64,000 nucleotides of DNA from Hartmannibacter diazotrophicus (GCF_900231165.1 NZ_LT960614.1:4155501-4219500); one strand, 5' to 3'; counted from the first letter of the stretch, positions 49,168 through 58,671 are shown. Notes: generated by a model not told the origin, from the sequence alone. Numbers and translations are program-made.

Positions 49168-50419
49168 TCTCGGCCACCCCGTCCTTGTTCACGTACCAGG
49201 TCTGGATCCCGTTGTTGTGATAGATGGAATTCTCGCCGCGCGTGGCGCGCAACTCGTTCTTGGTCGGCTGGACATAGCCCTTTTCGTCAATCGCCCGGGA
49301 CTGCAGGTAGAGGTCCGAGCCGTCCCAGTCGAATTCGTAGTAGAAGCGGTGCAGCGCCAGCGACAGGCTCGGCCCGTCGATCCGCGCCGTGTGCCAGTTG
49401 CGCCCGCCGTCGATGGAGACGTCGACGCGCTTGATGGTGCCGTGTCCCGACCATGCAAGACCGGTGAGAACGGTCCGTCCCTTGCCGTGGGTGATCGGCG
49501 CCTGCGGGCTCGGATTGGTGATCACCGATTTCACATCCATCGCGAAGGTGAAGCGGCGCGCCTTTCCGTTCGGCAGAAGGTCGGTGTATTTCGAGGTTTC
49601 CTCGCGCTGCTGCCAGGGCTCGTCACCGACTTCCAGCCGGCGCAGCCACTTGACCCACATGTTGCCTTCAAAGCCGGGAACCACGAGGCGCAGCGGATAA
49701 CCCTGCTCGGTGCGCAGCGCCTCGCCATTCTGGCCGAAGGCGACCATGCAGTCCTCCATCGCCTTGTCCAGCGGAATGGAGCGCGTCATCGCCGAGGCGT
49801 CGGCGCCTTCCGCCAACACCCATTTGCCCGACGTCTTGACGCCCGCCTCGTTGAGGATGTCCTTGAGCAGGACGCCCGTGTACATGACGCAATGGAGCAT
49901 GCCATGCGTGAACTGGCAGCCGTTGAGCTGGGCCCCGCGCCATTCCATGCCGCTGTTCGCCGCGCATTCGAGAAAATAGACGCGGTTGTAGCGGGGAAAG
50001 CGCTTGAGGTCCTCCATCGTGAAGATCAGCGGCTTGTCGACAAGCCCGTTGATCATCAGCCGGTGTTCCTTGGGGTCGATGACCGCGGCGCCGGCGTGAT
50101 GGCGCTCGAAGCACAACCCGTTCGGCGTGATGATGCCGTCGAGGGAATGAAGCGGCGTGAAGTTGATCGACGAGATCGGGTCGGCGGTGAGCCAGGCCAC
50201 GTTGCGCCGAACGACATCCGCCTCGAATTGCGACGGCATGCCGTAGGGATGGACATCGACCCCGTCGCCGGGGTACCGATTCCAGTCCTGAACCTCGGTG
50301 ATCACCGGGTCGCCGGCCGCCTGCGCCTTGCTTGCCGCCAGGGCCGCCCCGCCGGCAAGCCCTGCCTTCAGGAAGCTGCGGCGGGACGCACCAGGGCGTC
50401 CGTCCGTCCATTTGCGCAT
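49151..50419 (-). CDS. soxC: SoxC, molybdenum-containing sulfane dehydrogenase
   Basis: Moco subunit of Sox(CD)2. The 422-residue protein begins with a Tat signal (SRRSFLKAGLAGGAALAAS), has the molybdenum-ligating Cys in YFLECAANSGMEW, GVLLKDILNEAG, and the C-terminal dimerisation domain VSIDGGRNWHTARI. These are sulfite-oxidase family hallmarks with the SoxC-specific context. GAGGAGG precedes ATG 50419. A SoxR-like operator lies 30 bases upstream, so soxCD may have its own promoter separate from soxXYZAB. Confidence 0.96.
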   Translation of the reverse strand: MRKWTDGRPGASRRSFLKAGLAGGAALAASKAQAAGDPVITEVQDWNRYPGDGVDVHPYGMPSQFEADVVRRNVAWLTADPISSINFTPLHSLDGIITPNGLCFERHHAGAAVIDPKEHRLMINGLVDKPLIFTMEDLKRFPRYNRVYFLECAANSGMEWRGAQLNGCQFTHGMLHCVMYTGVLLKDILNEAGVKTSGKWVLAEGADASAMTRSIPLDKAMEDCMVAFGQNGEALRTEQGYPLRLVVPGFEGNMWVKWLRRLEVGDEPWQQREETSKYTDLLPNGKARRFTFAMDVKSVITNPSPQAPITHGKGRTVLTGLAWSGHGTIKRVDVSIDGGRNWHTARIDGPSLSLALHRFYYEFDWDGSDLYLQSRAIDEKGYVQPTKNELRATRGENSIYHNNGIQTWYVNKDGVAENVEVS

Positions 50420-50449
50420 CAGCTCCTCCTCACATTTCCGCATCTACAC

Positions 50450-50468
50450 ATATGAATATTTGCATATA
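50450..50468. promoter_or_regulatory. candidate SoxR operator upstream of soxC
   Basis: ATATGAATATTTGCATATA, an imperfect palindrome of the form TATGNANNNNTNCATA. It differs at one base from the copy before soxX and lies in the 222-base soxB-soxC gap, which otherwise holds no gene. Confidence 0.7.
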
Positions 50469-50641
50469 CAGATGCCAAAAAGATCGCTCCAGAAACGGTC
50501 GTCCTGCCGTCCGAAGCCGGTTGCTTTCCAGATCACGGTCCGCTCAAGCGATGCGACTTGAGCAGAAAGACCATGGTCCGGGCATTCAAGTTCGGCCTGC
50601 CGCTTCGTCGTCCTGATGAACCCATCTGGCCGCAAAGCGCT

Positions 50642-52333
50642 CTAGCCCACCACCTTGACCGAACGGTTTTCGGCCAGTTTCACCACCGGGTGATCCTTGA
50701 GGTAATCCTCCACCACGTCCCAGATCGCCGGTCCTTCCGTCTCCTCGTTGATCGAGGCCCATCCGGCGACGACATAATCCTTGCCCGGATCGATCGCTTC
50801 GCCGGTCTTGAGCAGGGTCATCTCGGAGATGCGCCCGCCCATGTCCGCCTCGGGATCGATGGCATAGGCCATGCCGCCGACGCGCACCATGTCGCCGCCC
50901 TGCTGGTAGTAGGGCGACTTGTTGAAGAGGTTGTCGGCAACATCTTCCATGATGTCCTTCAGCATCTTGCCGCTCATCGTCGAGCGGTAGACAGCGGGAT
51001 ATGTCATGGCACAGGCCGAATGCAGATCCTCCACCGTGATCTTCTGCCCCGGCAGCACGGAGGTGCCCCAGCGGAAGCCCGGCGACAGTGCGATATCGGC
51101 CTCGCGAACCTCCAGCAGGGCCTCGCAGATGAGGTCGTCGAAGGTGCCGTTGAAGTTGCCGCGCCGGTAGAGCAGCGTCTCGGTGGTCGCAAGCTCGCGC
51201 TTGAGTTCGTCCTCATAGGGCGCGCGGGACTTGGCGACCGCGTCGGCGATCTCCGCATCGGGCGTGATCACGTCGGAGAAGATCGGGATCAGCCGGTGCC
51301 GGTAATTCTTGATCTCGCCGCCCTGGACATCGAGATCGAGGCGCGTGACGAACTTGCCGTGCGAGCCGGAGGCGATCAGCATCGTCTTGCCCACCATCAC
51401 GGGCTCGGGCAGCGCATCATGCGTGTGGCCGGTCAGGATGACATCGATCCCGGGCACGCGGCTCGCAAGTTCCCGGTCGACGTCGAAGCCGTTGTGCGAC
51501 AGGAGCACGACCAGTTCGGCGCCGTCGGCGTGCGCCGCCTCGACATTCGCCGCGACTTCCTCCTCGCGGATGCCGAAGGACCAGTTCGGGATCATCCAGC
51601 GCGGGTTGGCGATCGGCGTATAGGGGAAGGCCTGACCGATGACCGCGACCTTGACGCCGCCGCGCTCGAACATCTTCGTGGCATCGAAGGCACGCTCGTC
51701 CCATTCGGCATCGAAGATGTTTCCGCCGAGGAAGGCGAAGGGCAGCCCGTCGATGATCTCCCTGACGCGCTCCGCGCCGTAGGTGAACTCCCAGTGGCCG
51801 GTCATGGCGTCGGGCTCGAGCAGGTTCATGAGGTCGACCATGTCCTGCCCGAGGGTCTTCAGCGAGGTATAGCTGCCCTGCCAGGTGTCGCCGCCGTCGA
51901 GAAACAGCACCTTGCCCTCACGCTCGGAGCGGATGCGTTTCAGCACCGTGGCGATCCGGTCGAGGCCGCCCATCTTGCCGTAGGTTCCGGCAAGGGCTGT
52001 GAAGTCCTCCGACGTCAGCGCATAGGCCTCCGGCGAGCCGGGGGCGATGTTGTAGAGCTTGAGAAAGTCGGCGCCGGTCACATGCGGCGGCAACCCGGCG
52101 ACCGGCCCGACACCGAGATTGATCGACGGCTCACGGAAGTGGACCGGAACAAGCTGGGCGTGGATGTCGGTCAGATGCACCAGCGTGACGTTGCCGACGG
52201 CGCCGAAATCCAGCAGCGCGTCTTCGGTCAGCGTCTGCTGCGCCGCCGCCCGCGCCCACTGGCCGGACAGGCCGAATCCGCCGAGGGCCGAAAGTGCGGC
52301 CGTTGCCGACAGAAATTCGCGTCTGGAGATCAT
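50642..52333 (-). CDS. soxB: SoxB, thiosulfohydrolase
   Basis: Di-manganese enzyme that hydrolyses sulfate from the SoxY-bound thiosulfate or sulfane adduct. The 563-residue protein has a Tat signal (SRREFLSATAALSALGGFG), the 5'-nucleotidase-like metal site LVHLTDIHAQLVP, FLDGGDTWQGSY, the SoxB hallmark GHWEFTYG, GQAFPYTPIANP and LLSHNGFDVD, TGHTHD. The C-terminal nucleotidase domain is complete. GGAGG lies 7 bases before ATG 52333. Confidence 0.97.
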   Translation of the reverse strand: MISRREFLSATAALSALGGFGLSGQWARAAAQQTLTEDALLDFGAVGNVTLVHLTDIHAQLVPVHFREPSINLGVGPVAGLPPHVTGADFLKLYNIAPGSPEAYALTSEDFTALAGTYGKMGGLDRIATVLKRIRSEREGKVLFLDGGDTWQGSYTSLKTLGQDMVDLMNLLEPDAMTGHWEFTYGAERVREIIDGLPFAFLGGNIFDAEWDERAFDATKMFERGGVKVAVIGQAFPYTPIANPRWMIPNWSFGIREEEVAANVEAAHADGAELVVLLSHNGFDVDRELASRVPGIDVILTGHTHDALPEPVMVGKTMLIASGSHGKFVTRLDLDVQGGEIKNYRHRLIPIFSDVITPDAEIADAVAKSRAPYEDELKRELATTETLLYRRGNFNGTFDDLICEALLEVREADIALSPGFRWGTSVLPGQKITVEDLHSACAMTYPAVYRSTMSGKMLKDIMEDVADNLFNKSPYYQQGGDMVRVGGMAYAIDPEADMGGRISEMTLLKTGEAIDPGKDYVVAGWASINEETEGPAIWDVVEDYLKDHPVVKLAENRSVKVVG

Positions 52334-52442
52334 TCACCATCCTCCGAGAGACAGCCGTCCGCTCGCCTCGGCCCACTTCGGCCGAGGCCCGTGCCCTGTC
52401 CCGATGTCTCAAACATTGTCCAGATGGGCAGACGACGCCCAG

Positions 52443-53297
52443 TTACTGCCGCACGGCCGGCGTTTCGACCGAGAGCCCGGTGCCACGCCAGGTGACGTAG
52501 ACCTCAAGCGCCAGCAGATCGTCGGAGAAGGCCGCCGGGAATTCGCCCCGCGTATCGCGCAGGCAGCCCCGGAAACGGTTCATGATCGACACCATGCCGC
52601 CCGTGTTGAAGCGGTAGGTGGGGAAACCGTTGACCTGTCCCTGACTGAGGTGATCGGCGCGAATGAACTTGCCCATGTTGGCCTCGTGACAGGAGGCGCA
52701 GGACAGATTCAACTGGCCGGTCCGCGTGTAGTAGAGATCCTTGCCCTTCTGCCACCAGCCCTGCATGTCGCCCTGCGAGAGGTCCATATGCACAGGCGTT
52801 CCGAGCGCCTGGTGCTTGATGTAGGCCGTCAGATCCTTCTGATCGCCGGCATCGAACTTGTAGGGCTCCGCCCCCATGTTCTTCTCGCGGCAATGATTGA
52901 TCTGCATCTCGACGTCGATGGGCTTGTTGGTCGCCGCATCCCATTTGGGAAAGCTCGCGCCGACCATCTTCATGCTTTCGGAAGCATCGCCGTGGCAGGA
53001 GGCGCAGGACTTGCCGGCGGTCCCCTCCACCGTGTTCCAGACCTCGCCGCCGTGCTCGACGGCGAGCATGCCCGGATTTTCGAAGGAATCGGCCTCGGTC
53101 GCCCGCGTCTCCGGTTCGCGGAAGAGCCAGCCGGACAGCACCTCGTCGAACGGGTGCCCTTCGGGGGCAGGTGCACGCGTGATCATTTCCTGACCGTCGA
53201 TCACCAACTCGTCGGTCGTCGGATCCGCCATCGCAACGCCGGCGACGCCCAGACAGGCGGTGGCGGCGAGCAAAGATATCGTCAAGGTCCTCGTCAC
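52443..53297 (-). CDS. soxA: SoxA, di-haem cytochrome c of SoxAX
   Basis: With SoxX it attaches thiosulfate oxidatively to the SoxY cysteine. The 284-residue protein has a Sec signal (TISLLAATACLGVAGVAMA), two CASCH haem motifs and the GCLRD segment carrying the active-site Cys that ligates haem. GTG at 53297 with GGGGAGGA upstream is the chosen start; the frame runs further but without similarity. It follows soxZ after 59 bases and precedes soxB by 109 bases. Confidence 0.95.
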   Translation of the reverse strand: MTRTLTISLLAATACLGVAGVAMADPTTDELVIDGQEMITRAPAPEGHPFDEVLSGWLFREPETRATEADSFENPGMLAVEHGGEVWNTVEGTAGKSCASCHGDASESMKMVGASFPKWDAATNKPIDVEMQINHCREKNMGAEPYKFDAGDQKDLTAYIKHQALGTPVHMDLSQGDMQGWWQKGKDLYYTRTGQLNLSCASCHEANMGKFIRADHLSQGQVNGFPTYRFNTGGMVSIMNRFRGCLRDTRGEFPAAFSDDLLALEVYVTWRGTGLSVETPAVRQ

Positions 53298-53356
53298 GGT
53301 GCTTCCTCCCCCTCTTGACCCACGGCGTCGGGCTTTGCCCTTGTTGCTGCCGCGGT

Positions 53357-53683
53357 TCAGTTCACCTTGATCGGCTGCTCGTCGGTGTAGACCGAGCCGT
53401 CGTCGTCCACCCAAGTGAACTTGAAGGTCCCAGCCTCCATCACCTTGGCGCTGAACTCGAAATAAGGATTGGCCGAGATCGCCGGTTCGAGGTCGCAGGA
53501 GAACACCGGCTGGCCGTTGAACTCGCAACTGAACTTGTTGATGATCTGGCGCGGGATGAGCTTGCCCTCTTTATCCTTGCGCTGACCCGATTCCATCGTG
53601 TGGCTGATCAGGGTCTTGATCACGATGACCTCGCCCTTGTCGGCGGTCTTCGGCAACTTGATACGTGGTTTTGGCGTCGCCAT
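53357..53683 (-). CDS. soxZ: SoxZ, sulfur carrier partner
   Basis: A 108-residue immunoglobulin-like protein that forms the SoxYZ carrier. Family motifs are PRIKLPKTADKGEVIVIKTLISH, then MESGQRKD, FSCEFNGQPVFSCDLEPAISANPYF and the C-terminal FTWVDDDGSVYT. It has no signal peptide, as expected, because it is exported with SoxY. It lies 22 bases after soxY. Confidence 0.97.
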   Translation of the reverse strand: MATPKPRIKLPKTADKGEVIVIKTLISHTMESGQRKDKEGKLIPRQIINKFSCEFNGQPVFSCDLEPAISANPYFEFSAKVMEAGTFKFTWVDDDGSVYTDEQPIKVN

Positions 53684-53705
53684 TCGTCTCTCTCCCGGTC
53701 CTGGT

Positions 53706-54161
53706 TCAGCCGCCGCAGCCGCCGATGGTCACCTTGACTTCCTTCTTGTCCACAAAGACGGAGCCGTCCTTCATCCTGGCGACGGCAACGACATTCTGCG
53801 TCTTGGCAAGGCGCATGCGCGTCGTGGCCGAGGCCTCGCCGCTGAGCGGCGTGAAGTGGAAGATGGCCACTTCGGGATTGGGGTTGCCGTCGGCGAAGAT
53901 GGCCACGGACTCGACCAGATCGTCGCCTTCCATGGCGCTTTCGACACTGACCGAGATCGGCACGGTATTGCCGTTTTCGGCGATCTCGGGCGCCGTCAGC
54001 GTGATCTTGCCGGTTCCCGGCTCCTGACCGCCGCCGAAGGCCGCAACCGCCTTGGCCGTCGCATCGACATCGGCAAACGCCGGACTGACGGCAAGACCGG
54101 TAAATCCGGCGCACGCGGCACCGGCGGACAGGGCCATCAATCCCCGCCTTGAAATCATCAT
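53706..54161 (-). CDS. soxY: SoxY, sulfur-carrier protein
   Basis: Carries all sulfur intermediates on a C-terminal cysteine. The 151-residue protein has a Tat signal (SRRGLMALSAGAACAGFTG, cleavage near AFA) and ends in the swinging arm GGCGG, the defining SoxY feature. Three close ATGs exist (54167, 54161, 54158); 54161 is chosen because GGAG is 8 bases upstream, while it is only 2-3 bases before 54167. It is 32 bases after soxX. Confidence 0.96.
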   Translation of the reverse strand: MMISRRGLMALSAGAACAGFTGLAVSPAFADVDATAKAVAAFGGGQEPGTGKITLTAPEIAENGNTVPISVSVESAMEGDDLVESVAIFADGNPNPEVAIFHFTPLSGEASATTRMRLAKTQNVVAVARMKDGSVFVDKKEVKVTIGGCGG

Positions 54162-54193
54162 GTTCATGTCTCCTCTCACAACCGCCTGCCGCG

Positions 54194-54655
54194 TCACTGC
54201 TTCAGCGTTTCCAGAAACGCGACAACATCCTCTACCTGCTGGGCGGTCAGGATCGTCTGGCCCACAAGGTCCTTGCGAACGTTGATGCCCACATTGAGCG
54301 AATAAAAGCCCGGCATGACCGTGTCCGGACCGAAGACCTTCTTCGAATCGACGACGATCGCCCTCAGTTCGGCCGGCGACCAGCGGTCGGCGGCGCCATC
54401 GAGCGACGGCCCGACGTTGCCATGAAAGAGCTCCGCCTTCAGCGCCGAGACCTCATGACAGGCAAGGCAGTTGCCGAGCTTTCGACTGACGAAGGTCGCT
54501 TCACCCGCCTTTGCGTCACCGGGCTGGCCGGTCAGCGACATGTCGACCTTGTTCTCGTCGAACGTCACGCTTGCGGGCACCACCTCAGCGGCATGGACAG
54601 CTCCCGTCAGGATCACTGCGGCCGAGGCAAAAGCCAGACTCCTCCCCATTTTCAT
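54194..54655 (-). CDS. soxX: SoxX, mono-haem cytochrome c of SoxAX
   Basis: A 153-residue periplasmic cytochrome with Sec signal (LAFASAAVILTGAVHAA) and one haem site CLACH in SRKLGNCLACHEV; the distal Met lies in TVMPGFYS. AAGGA is 9 bases before ATG 54655. It is the first gene of the soxXYZAB unit and has a SoxR-like operator about 120 bases upstream. Confidence 0.95.
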   Translation of the reverse strand: MKMGRSLAFASAAVILTGAVHAAEVVPASVTFDENKVDMSLTGQPGDAKAGEATFVSRKLGNCLACHEVSALKAELFHGNVGPSLDGAADRWSPAELRAIVVDSKKVFGPDTVMPGFYSLNVGINVRKDLVGQTILTAQQVEDVVAFLETLKQ

Positions 54656-54772
54656 GGCAGCGTTTCCTTCCCCCGATGTTTGTTTGCGCCATGCCTCTTG
54701 CGGGCATCGGTTCATTTAAATCGTTCCAACTCGAAACAGGATAATCACTCGCCGCGATAGGTCAATACAAAA

Positions 54773-54791
54773 ATATGAATTTTTGCATATA
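54773..54791. promoter_or_regulatory. candidate SoxR operator upstream of soxX
   Basis: ATATGAATTTTTGCATATA, matching the copy upstream of soxC at 18 of 19 positions. In sox systems studied elsewhere SoxR represses from the soxW-soxX gap, which is where this lies. Confidence 0.75.
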
Positions 54792-54937
54792 TCTCGTCAG
54801 CGAGCCCAAGGCTCCTCATCGACGGACAGAAACAGATTTCAAATCAGACGATTACCGCAATGCCGCAAAATCACAGCCTGAGCCGCGCTCGGTTCCGGGC
54901 CAGCCGTTGCGATCATAAAAATCAATGACGGCGCCCG

Positions 54938-55522
54938 TCACTCGGCGCCGAGACGGCCGGCGGCGCGCAGCTCCTGGATGATGCGGGCGTGATAGATCTG
55001 GAAGGGCTCGTCGGTCTCGTAGCCCTTCTCGCGAACCCATCTGAACATGTTGAGGAAGGTCCACTTCCCGAAGGCGCCCGGCATGACCGCGACCGCGGCC
55101 TTGTCGACGGAAAGATCCGTCGGCGGATCCTCGGGCAGGAAGACGAGCGTCGGCGTGAAGAGATAGCCCCATTTGCGGACGGCGGTCTTCTCGGTGAGGC
55201 TCTCGCCGTCGGTGTCCGTGACCTCCTCGTCGCCGAACATGTTGTACTGCACGACCATGAAATTGGCCTTGATGTAGTCGCGGACCTCCGGGTCGCTCAG
55301 CAGTTTCTCGTGCATCGCCTGACAGTAGATGCATCCCCGCTGCTCGATCGACAGAACGAGGCGCTTGTTCTCGGATTTCGCCTGCGCGATGTCCTCGGCG
55401 ATGTCGCGGAAGGTGATCGAGAACCAGGCTTCCTTGTGAAGGCCGTCTTCCCCCACCTCCGCGCGGGCCGGCAGAGCGGCAAGCACCGCGAAGGCCGCCG
55501 CCACCAGAATGCTCCTCACCAT
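54938..55522 (-). CDS. soxW: SoxW, thioredoxin-fold periplasmic protein
   Basis: A 194-residue protein with Sec signal (LVAAAFAVLAALPARA) and thioredoxin active site CIYC in SIEQRGCIYCQAMH. It is thought to receive electrons from SoxV and keep Sox thiols reduced. TPTLVFLPED supplies the cis-Pro. AGGAGG lies upstream of ATG 55522, 10 bases after soxV. Confidence 0.93.
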   Translation of the reverse strand: MVRSILVAAAFAVLAALPARAEVGEDGLHKEAWFSITFRDIAEDIAQAKSENKRLVLSIEQRGCIYCQAMHEKLLSDPEVRDYIKANFMVVQYNMFGDEEVTDTDGESLTEKTAVRKWGYLFTPTLVFLPEDPPTDLSVDKAAVAVMPGAFGKWTFLNMFRWVREKGYETDEPFQIYHARIIQELRAAGRLGAE

Positions 55523-55532
55523 GACGTTCCTC

Positions 55533-56267
55533 CTATCCGATCGTCTGGAAGACCGGGAAGGTCTCCAGCAGCCAGTATGAGATCACCGACATCTGCCCGG
55601 AAACGAAAAGGATGCCGGTAACGACGAGCAGCCCGCCCATCGCCATTTCCACCTTGTGCATGTGCCGCCGGAAGCGGGCCGCCCATTTCAGGAACGGGCT
55701 CGCGAAGGCGGCGGCGAGAATGAAGGGAATGCCGAGACCGAGCGCATAGGCGGCGAGCAGGATGGCGCCGCGCGCGGCCGTGTCCGAGGCCCCCGCCACG
55801 AAGAGGATGGCAGCCAGCACAGGCCCGACGCAGGGCGTCCACCCGAAGGCGAAGGCAAGGCCAAGCACATAGGCCCCCAGCAGCCCGACCGGCTTGGTGC
55901 GAACGGTGACCCGCGCCTCGCGAAAGAGCAGGCCGATGCGGAAGACCCCCAGGAAATGCAGGCCCATGACGATGATGATGACGCCGGCGATGATCGACAG
56001 GACATCGAAATATTGCGCGATCGTGCGGCCGATGATGCTGGCCGTCGCACCGAGAGCGACGAAGACGGTGGCAAAGCCGAGCACGAAGGCGATGGCCGAC
56101 ATCAGGATGCGCCGCCGCTGTTCGGAGCCGGGTTTTTCTTGCTGAAGGTCCTCGAAGCCCACGCCGGCCAGCCAGGCCAGATAGGGCGGCACAATCGGCA
56201 GCACGCAAGGCGAGACGAAGGAAAGCGCGCCGGCGAGCAAAGCGCCGCCGATCGTGACGTCGAGCAT
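55533..56267 (-). CDS. soxV: SoxV, CcdA/DsbD-type thiol electron transporter
   Basis: A 244-residue six-helix membrane protein moving reducing equivalents from cytoplasmic thioredoxin to periplasmic SoxW. The two redox cysteines are in SFVSPCVLPIVPPYLAWL and WTPCVGPVLAAILF. ATG 56267 is used; an in-frame GTG at 56279 is possible. It is divergent from soxS across a 268-base region containing a SoxR-like operator. Confidence 0.93.
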   Translation of the reverse strand: MLDVTIGGALLAGALSFVSPCVLPIVPPYLAWLAGVGFEDLQQEKPGSEQRRRILMSAIAFVLGFATVFVALGATASIIGRTIAQYFDVLSIIAGVIIIVMGLHFLGVFRIGLLFREARVTVRTKPVGLLGAYVLGLAFAFGWTPCVGPVLAAILFVAGASDTAARGAILLAAYALGLGIPFILAAAFASPFLKWAARFRRHMHKVEMAMGGLLVVTGILFVSGQMSVISYWLLETFPVFQTIG

Positions 56268-56488
56268 GGTCCACCCCACTCATGCGGTTTTGTTGTTGGC
56301 AACGCCCGCCGTCCGCATGTCCGGCCGCGCTGGTCATTTCCGATCGACAAGCAAATGCCCGTCGAACAGGGCTGTCGCGCCGATCCGAAGAGCCCGGAAA
56401 ATGTCTGTTCCAGTTGGGATTTACGCGCCGGCGTCCCTCCGGCCACCGCGCACGCCTTGTCGAAAGGTCTTTGTTCTTTGCTATTTTA

Positions 56489-56507
56489 AATATGCATACA
56501 TTCATAT
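56489..56507. promoter_or_regulatory. candidate SoxR operator in the soxV-soxS divergent region
   Basis: Plus strand AATATGCATACATTCATAT, the reverse complement of ATATGAATGTATGCATATT, closely matching the soxC and soxX copies. It lies 29 bases before the soxS start and could also act on soxVW. Confidence 0.75.
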
Positions 56508-56535
56508 ATATTGCAAGAAACAAACAGGTGACGGC

Positions 56536-56928
56536 ATGCGCACGACACTCCGGATACTGGGCCTTCTGCTCCTTGGCTCCCTATGGGCGGCACAAGCCCG
56601 CTCGGCCGAACTGGTCCTGCTGGTTCAGCCCGGCTGTCCATGGTGCGCCAAGTTCGAGACCGAGATTGCGCCCGCATGGCCGAATACGCCCGAGGGCAAG
56701 CAGGTTCCCCTGCGCCGCGTCGACATCACGAAGGACTGGCCGGCGGATCTTGCCGCCATCGGCCGGGACAAGTTCACGCCGACCTTCGTTCTCGTCGACG
56801 GAAATCGCGAGATTGCACGCCTGCGCGGGTATCCAGGCGATCAGTTCTTCTGGTACCTTGTCGACGACATGTTGGCGAAACTGCCGGCGCAAGACTCATC
56901 CGGCGTGACACTGGAGCGGGCCGGCTGA
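56536..56928 (+). CDS. soxS: SoxS, periplasmic thioredoxin-like regulator of Sox activity
   Basis: A 130-residue protein with Sec signal (LRILGLLLLGSLWAAQARSA) and active site CPWC in VQPGCPWCAKF; KFTPTFVLVDG supplies the cis-Pro. SoxS reactivates SoxYZ by reducing its thiol in Paracoccus. ATG 56536 has AGGTG upstream. It leads the rightward soxS-soxR pair. Confidence 0.9.
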   Translation: MRTTLRILGLLLLGSLWAAQARSAELVLLVQPGCPWCAKFETEIAPAWPNTPEGKQVPLRRVDITKDWPADLAAIGRDKFTPTFVLVDGNREIARLRGYPGDQFFWYLVDDMLAKLPAQDSSGVTLERAG

Positions 56929-56975
56929 GTTCCGTTTGGCGAATCGCCACGCAACCGAAACCGGCCCGGAAGACA

Positions 56976-57368
56976 ATGAACCTGCCCAAGATCAGCCCCG
57001 ACCAGAGCGAAGAGGACTTCGAGCTTCTTCTTGCCCAGGCACGCAAGGCCAGTGATCTGCTGAAGGCCTTGTCGCACGAAAGCCGCCTACTGATTCTCTG
57101 CCTGCTCGCGGAGGGAGAAAAATCCGTCTCCGAGCTCGAGGACATCATGCGCATGCCGCAAGCCGCCGTCTCCCAGCAGCTTGCCCGCCTGCGCTTCGAC
57201 CGGCTCGTCAGCACCCGTCGCGACGGGCGCACCGTTTACTATTCGATTGCCGGCGCCGAGGTGTCGTCGATCATCGAACAGCTCTACAGTCTGTTCTGCT
57301 CGCCGGTCCGCGGCGACGCGCATCTGCAACCCGCAACAGTCGCGGAAACTGAGACCATGACCGGCTGA
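56976..57368 (+). CDS. soxR: SoxR, ArsR-family repressor of sox genes
   Basis: A 130-residue winged-helix repressor. DNA-binding core: LKALSHESRLLILCLLAEGEKSVSELEDIM, then MPQAAVSQQLARLRFDRLVSTRRDGRTVYYSIAG. One Cys is in the LILCLL helix and another near the C-terminus in SLFCSPV, consistent with the sulfur-sensing cysteine pair of SoxR/BigR/SqrR-type proteins. Expected targets are the repeated AT-rich operators in this cluster. ATG 56976 lies 47 bases after soxS. Confidence 0.93.
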   Translation: MNLPKISPDQSEEDFELLLAQARKASDLLKALSHESRLLILCLLAEGEKSVSELEDIMRMPQAAVSQQLARLRFDRLVSTRRDGRTVYYSIAGAEVSSIIEQLYSLFCSPVRGDAHLQPATVAETETMTG

Positions 57369-57558
57369 AGACGAAATTTCAGCCGTTGAATCCGGCTCGC
57401 TGCGGTGCTGACCCATCCTCCCAAGACACAGCCCGCCCGCAGCGATCAGGAGCCGGACAAGGAAATGACGGCCTGACGGCACGTTTCACGAGGGGCGTTG
57501 GACGGCGCCCCGAGGCAAACGCAAGCGTGCAGGTGAGGCCGCATGTGGGGAGGATGGG

Positions 57559-58671
57559 ATGGATTTTGCCGGTTCCGAATGGTTCCCGCCGATTGCCGGG
57601 CTGATGGCCGGGCTCGTGATGGGCTATGCCGCGCGCCGGCATCACTTCTGCACGCTGGCCGCGCTCGAACGGCATTGGTACGCCGGCGACAACGCCGGTG
57701 TTCGAACCTGGGTTCTCGCCGCCGCGACCGCCCTGTGCCTGTCCCAGATCCTGCAGGCTTTCGGCCTCGCCAACCTTGACGCGAGCATCTACCTCGCCAA
57801 CCGCTTCGCCTGGACCGGCGCGATCATCGGCGGGCTCGCCTTCGGCTTCGGCATGGCCCTTGTCGGCACCTGCGGCTTCGGCGCGCTCGTCCGCCTCGGC
57901 GGCGGCAGCCTGCGCTCGCTCGTCGTTCTGCTGGTGCTCGGCCTCTCCGCCCTTGCCGCACAGCGCGGCCTCATTGCCCTCGGCCGCCTTCAGGTGGTCG
58001 ACAATCTGGCGGCGGACATGTCCTTCGTCGGCAACCAGTCGCTCGGCTCGATCCTCTCCACCATCGCCGGGCATGACATCCGCACCGGCGTCGCCGCGGT
58101 CGTCACCATCGCGCTCATGGCCTGGATCTTCCGCGACGCGGCCTATCGCAAGGACTGGCCGCGCATCGCGACCGGCACGACGATCGGTGCCGCCGTCGCC
58201 TTCGGCTGGCTCGTCACGACCCTTGCCGCGCGCCACTCGATGGACCCCGTCCAGATCGAATCGGCGTCCTTCGTCGTGCCCGTCGCGGACGCCATCCTCC
58301 AGATCGTGACCTACACCGGGGTCCTCCCCGATTATGGCGTCGGTCTCGTTGTCGGCGTCGGGGTCGGCGCGGCCATCTGTGCCCGCCGGCAGCGGGACGT
58401 CCGCTGGGAAGCCTGCGACGACGCCCGCGAACTCAGCCGCCACCTGGTCGGCGGCTTCCTGATGGGAACGGGCGGCGTCTTCGCCATGGGCTGCACTATC
58501 GGCCAGGGCGTGTCCGCCTTTTCGACGATGGCGATCTCCGCGCCGCTCGCTCTCGCCTCGATCGCACTCGGCGCCCGGATCGGCCTTGCCTACCTTCTGG
58601 AAGGCACCCCCCTGTCGCCCTTCTCCGCACTGACCTCCTTTGCCAGGACAGCCTTCAGGCGAGGGGCGTGA
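57559..58671 (+). CDS. soxT: YeeE/YedE-family sulfur transporter (SoxT-like)
   Basis: A 370-residue membrane protein with about 9-10 hydrophobic segments. Characteristic YeeE motifs are RRHHFCTLAAL, GTCGFGALVRLGGGSLRS and GGVFAMGCTIGQGVSAFS, whose cysteines line the thiosulfate/sulfur pathway. The position downstream of soxSR matches SoxT, which is proposed to import a sulfur signal or export sulfur. GGGAGG precedes ATG 57559 and the 190-base leader contains no gene. It overlaps the convergent MBL hydrolase gene by 17 bases. Confidence 0.9.
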   Translation: MDFAGSEWFPPIAGLMAGLVMGYAARRHHFCTLAALERHWYAGDNAGVRTWVLAAATALCLSQILQAFGLANLDASIYLANRFAWTGAIIGGLAFGFGMALVGTCGFGALVRLGGGSLRSLVVLLVLGLSALAAQRGLIALGRLQVVDNLAADMSFVGNQSLGSILSTIAGHDIRTGVAAVVTIALMAWIFRDAAYRKDWPRIATGTTIGAAVAFGWLVTTLAARHSMDPVQIESASFVVPVADAILQIVTYTGVLPDYGVGLVVGVGVGAAICARRQRDVRWEACDDARELSRHLVGGFLMGTGGVFAMGCTIGQGVSAFSTMAISAPLALASIALGARIGLAYLLEGTPLSPFSALTSFARTAFRRGA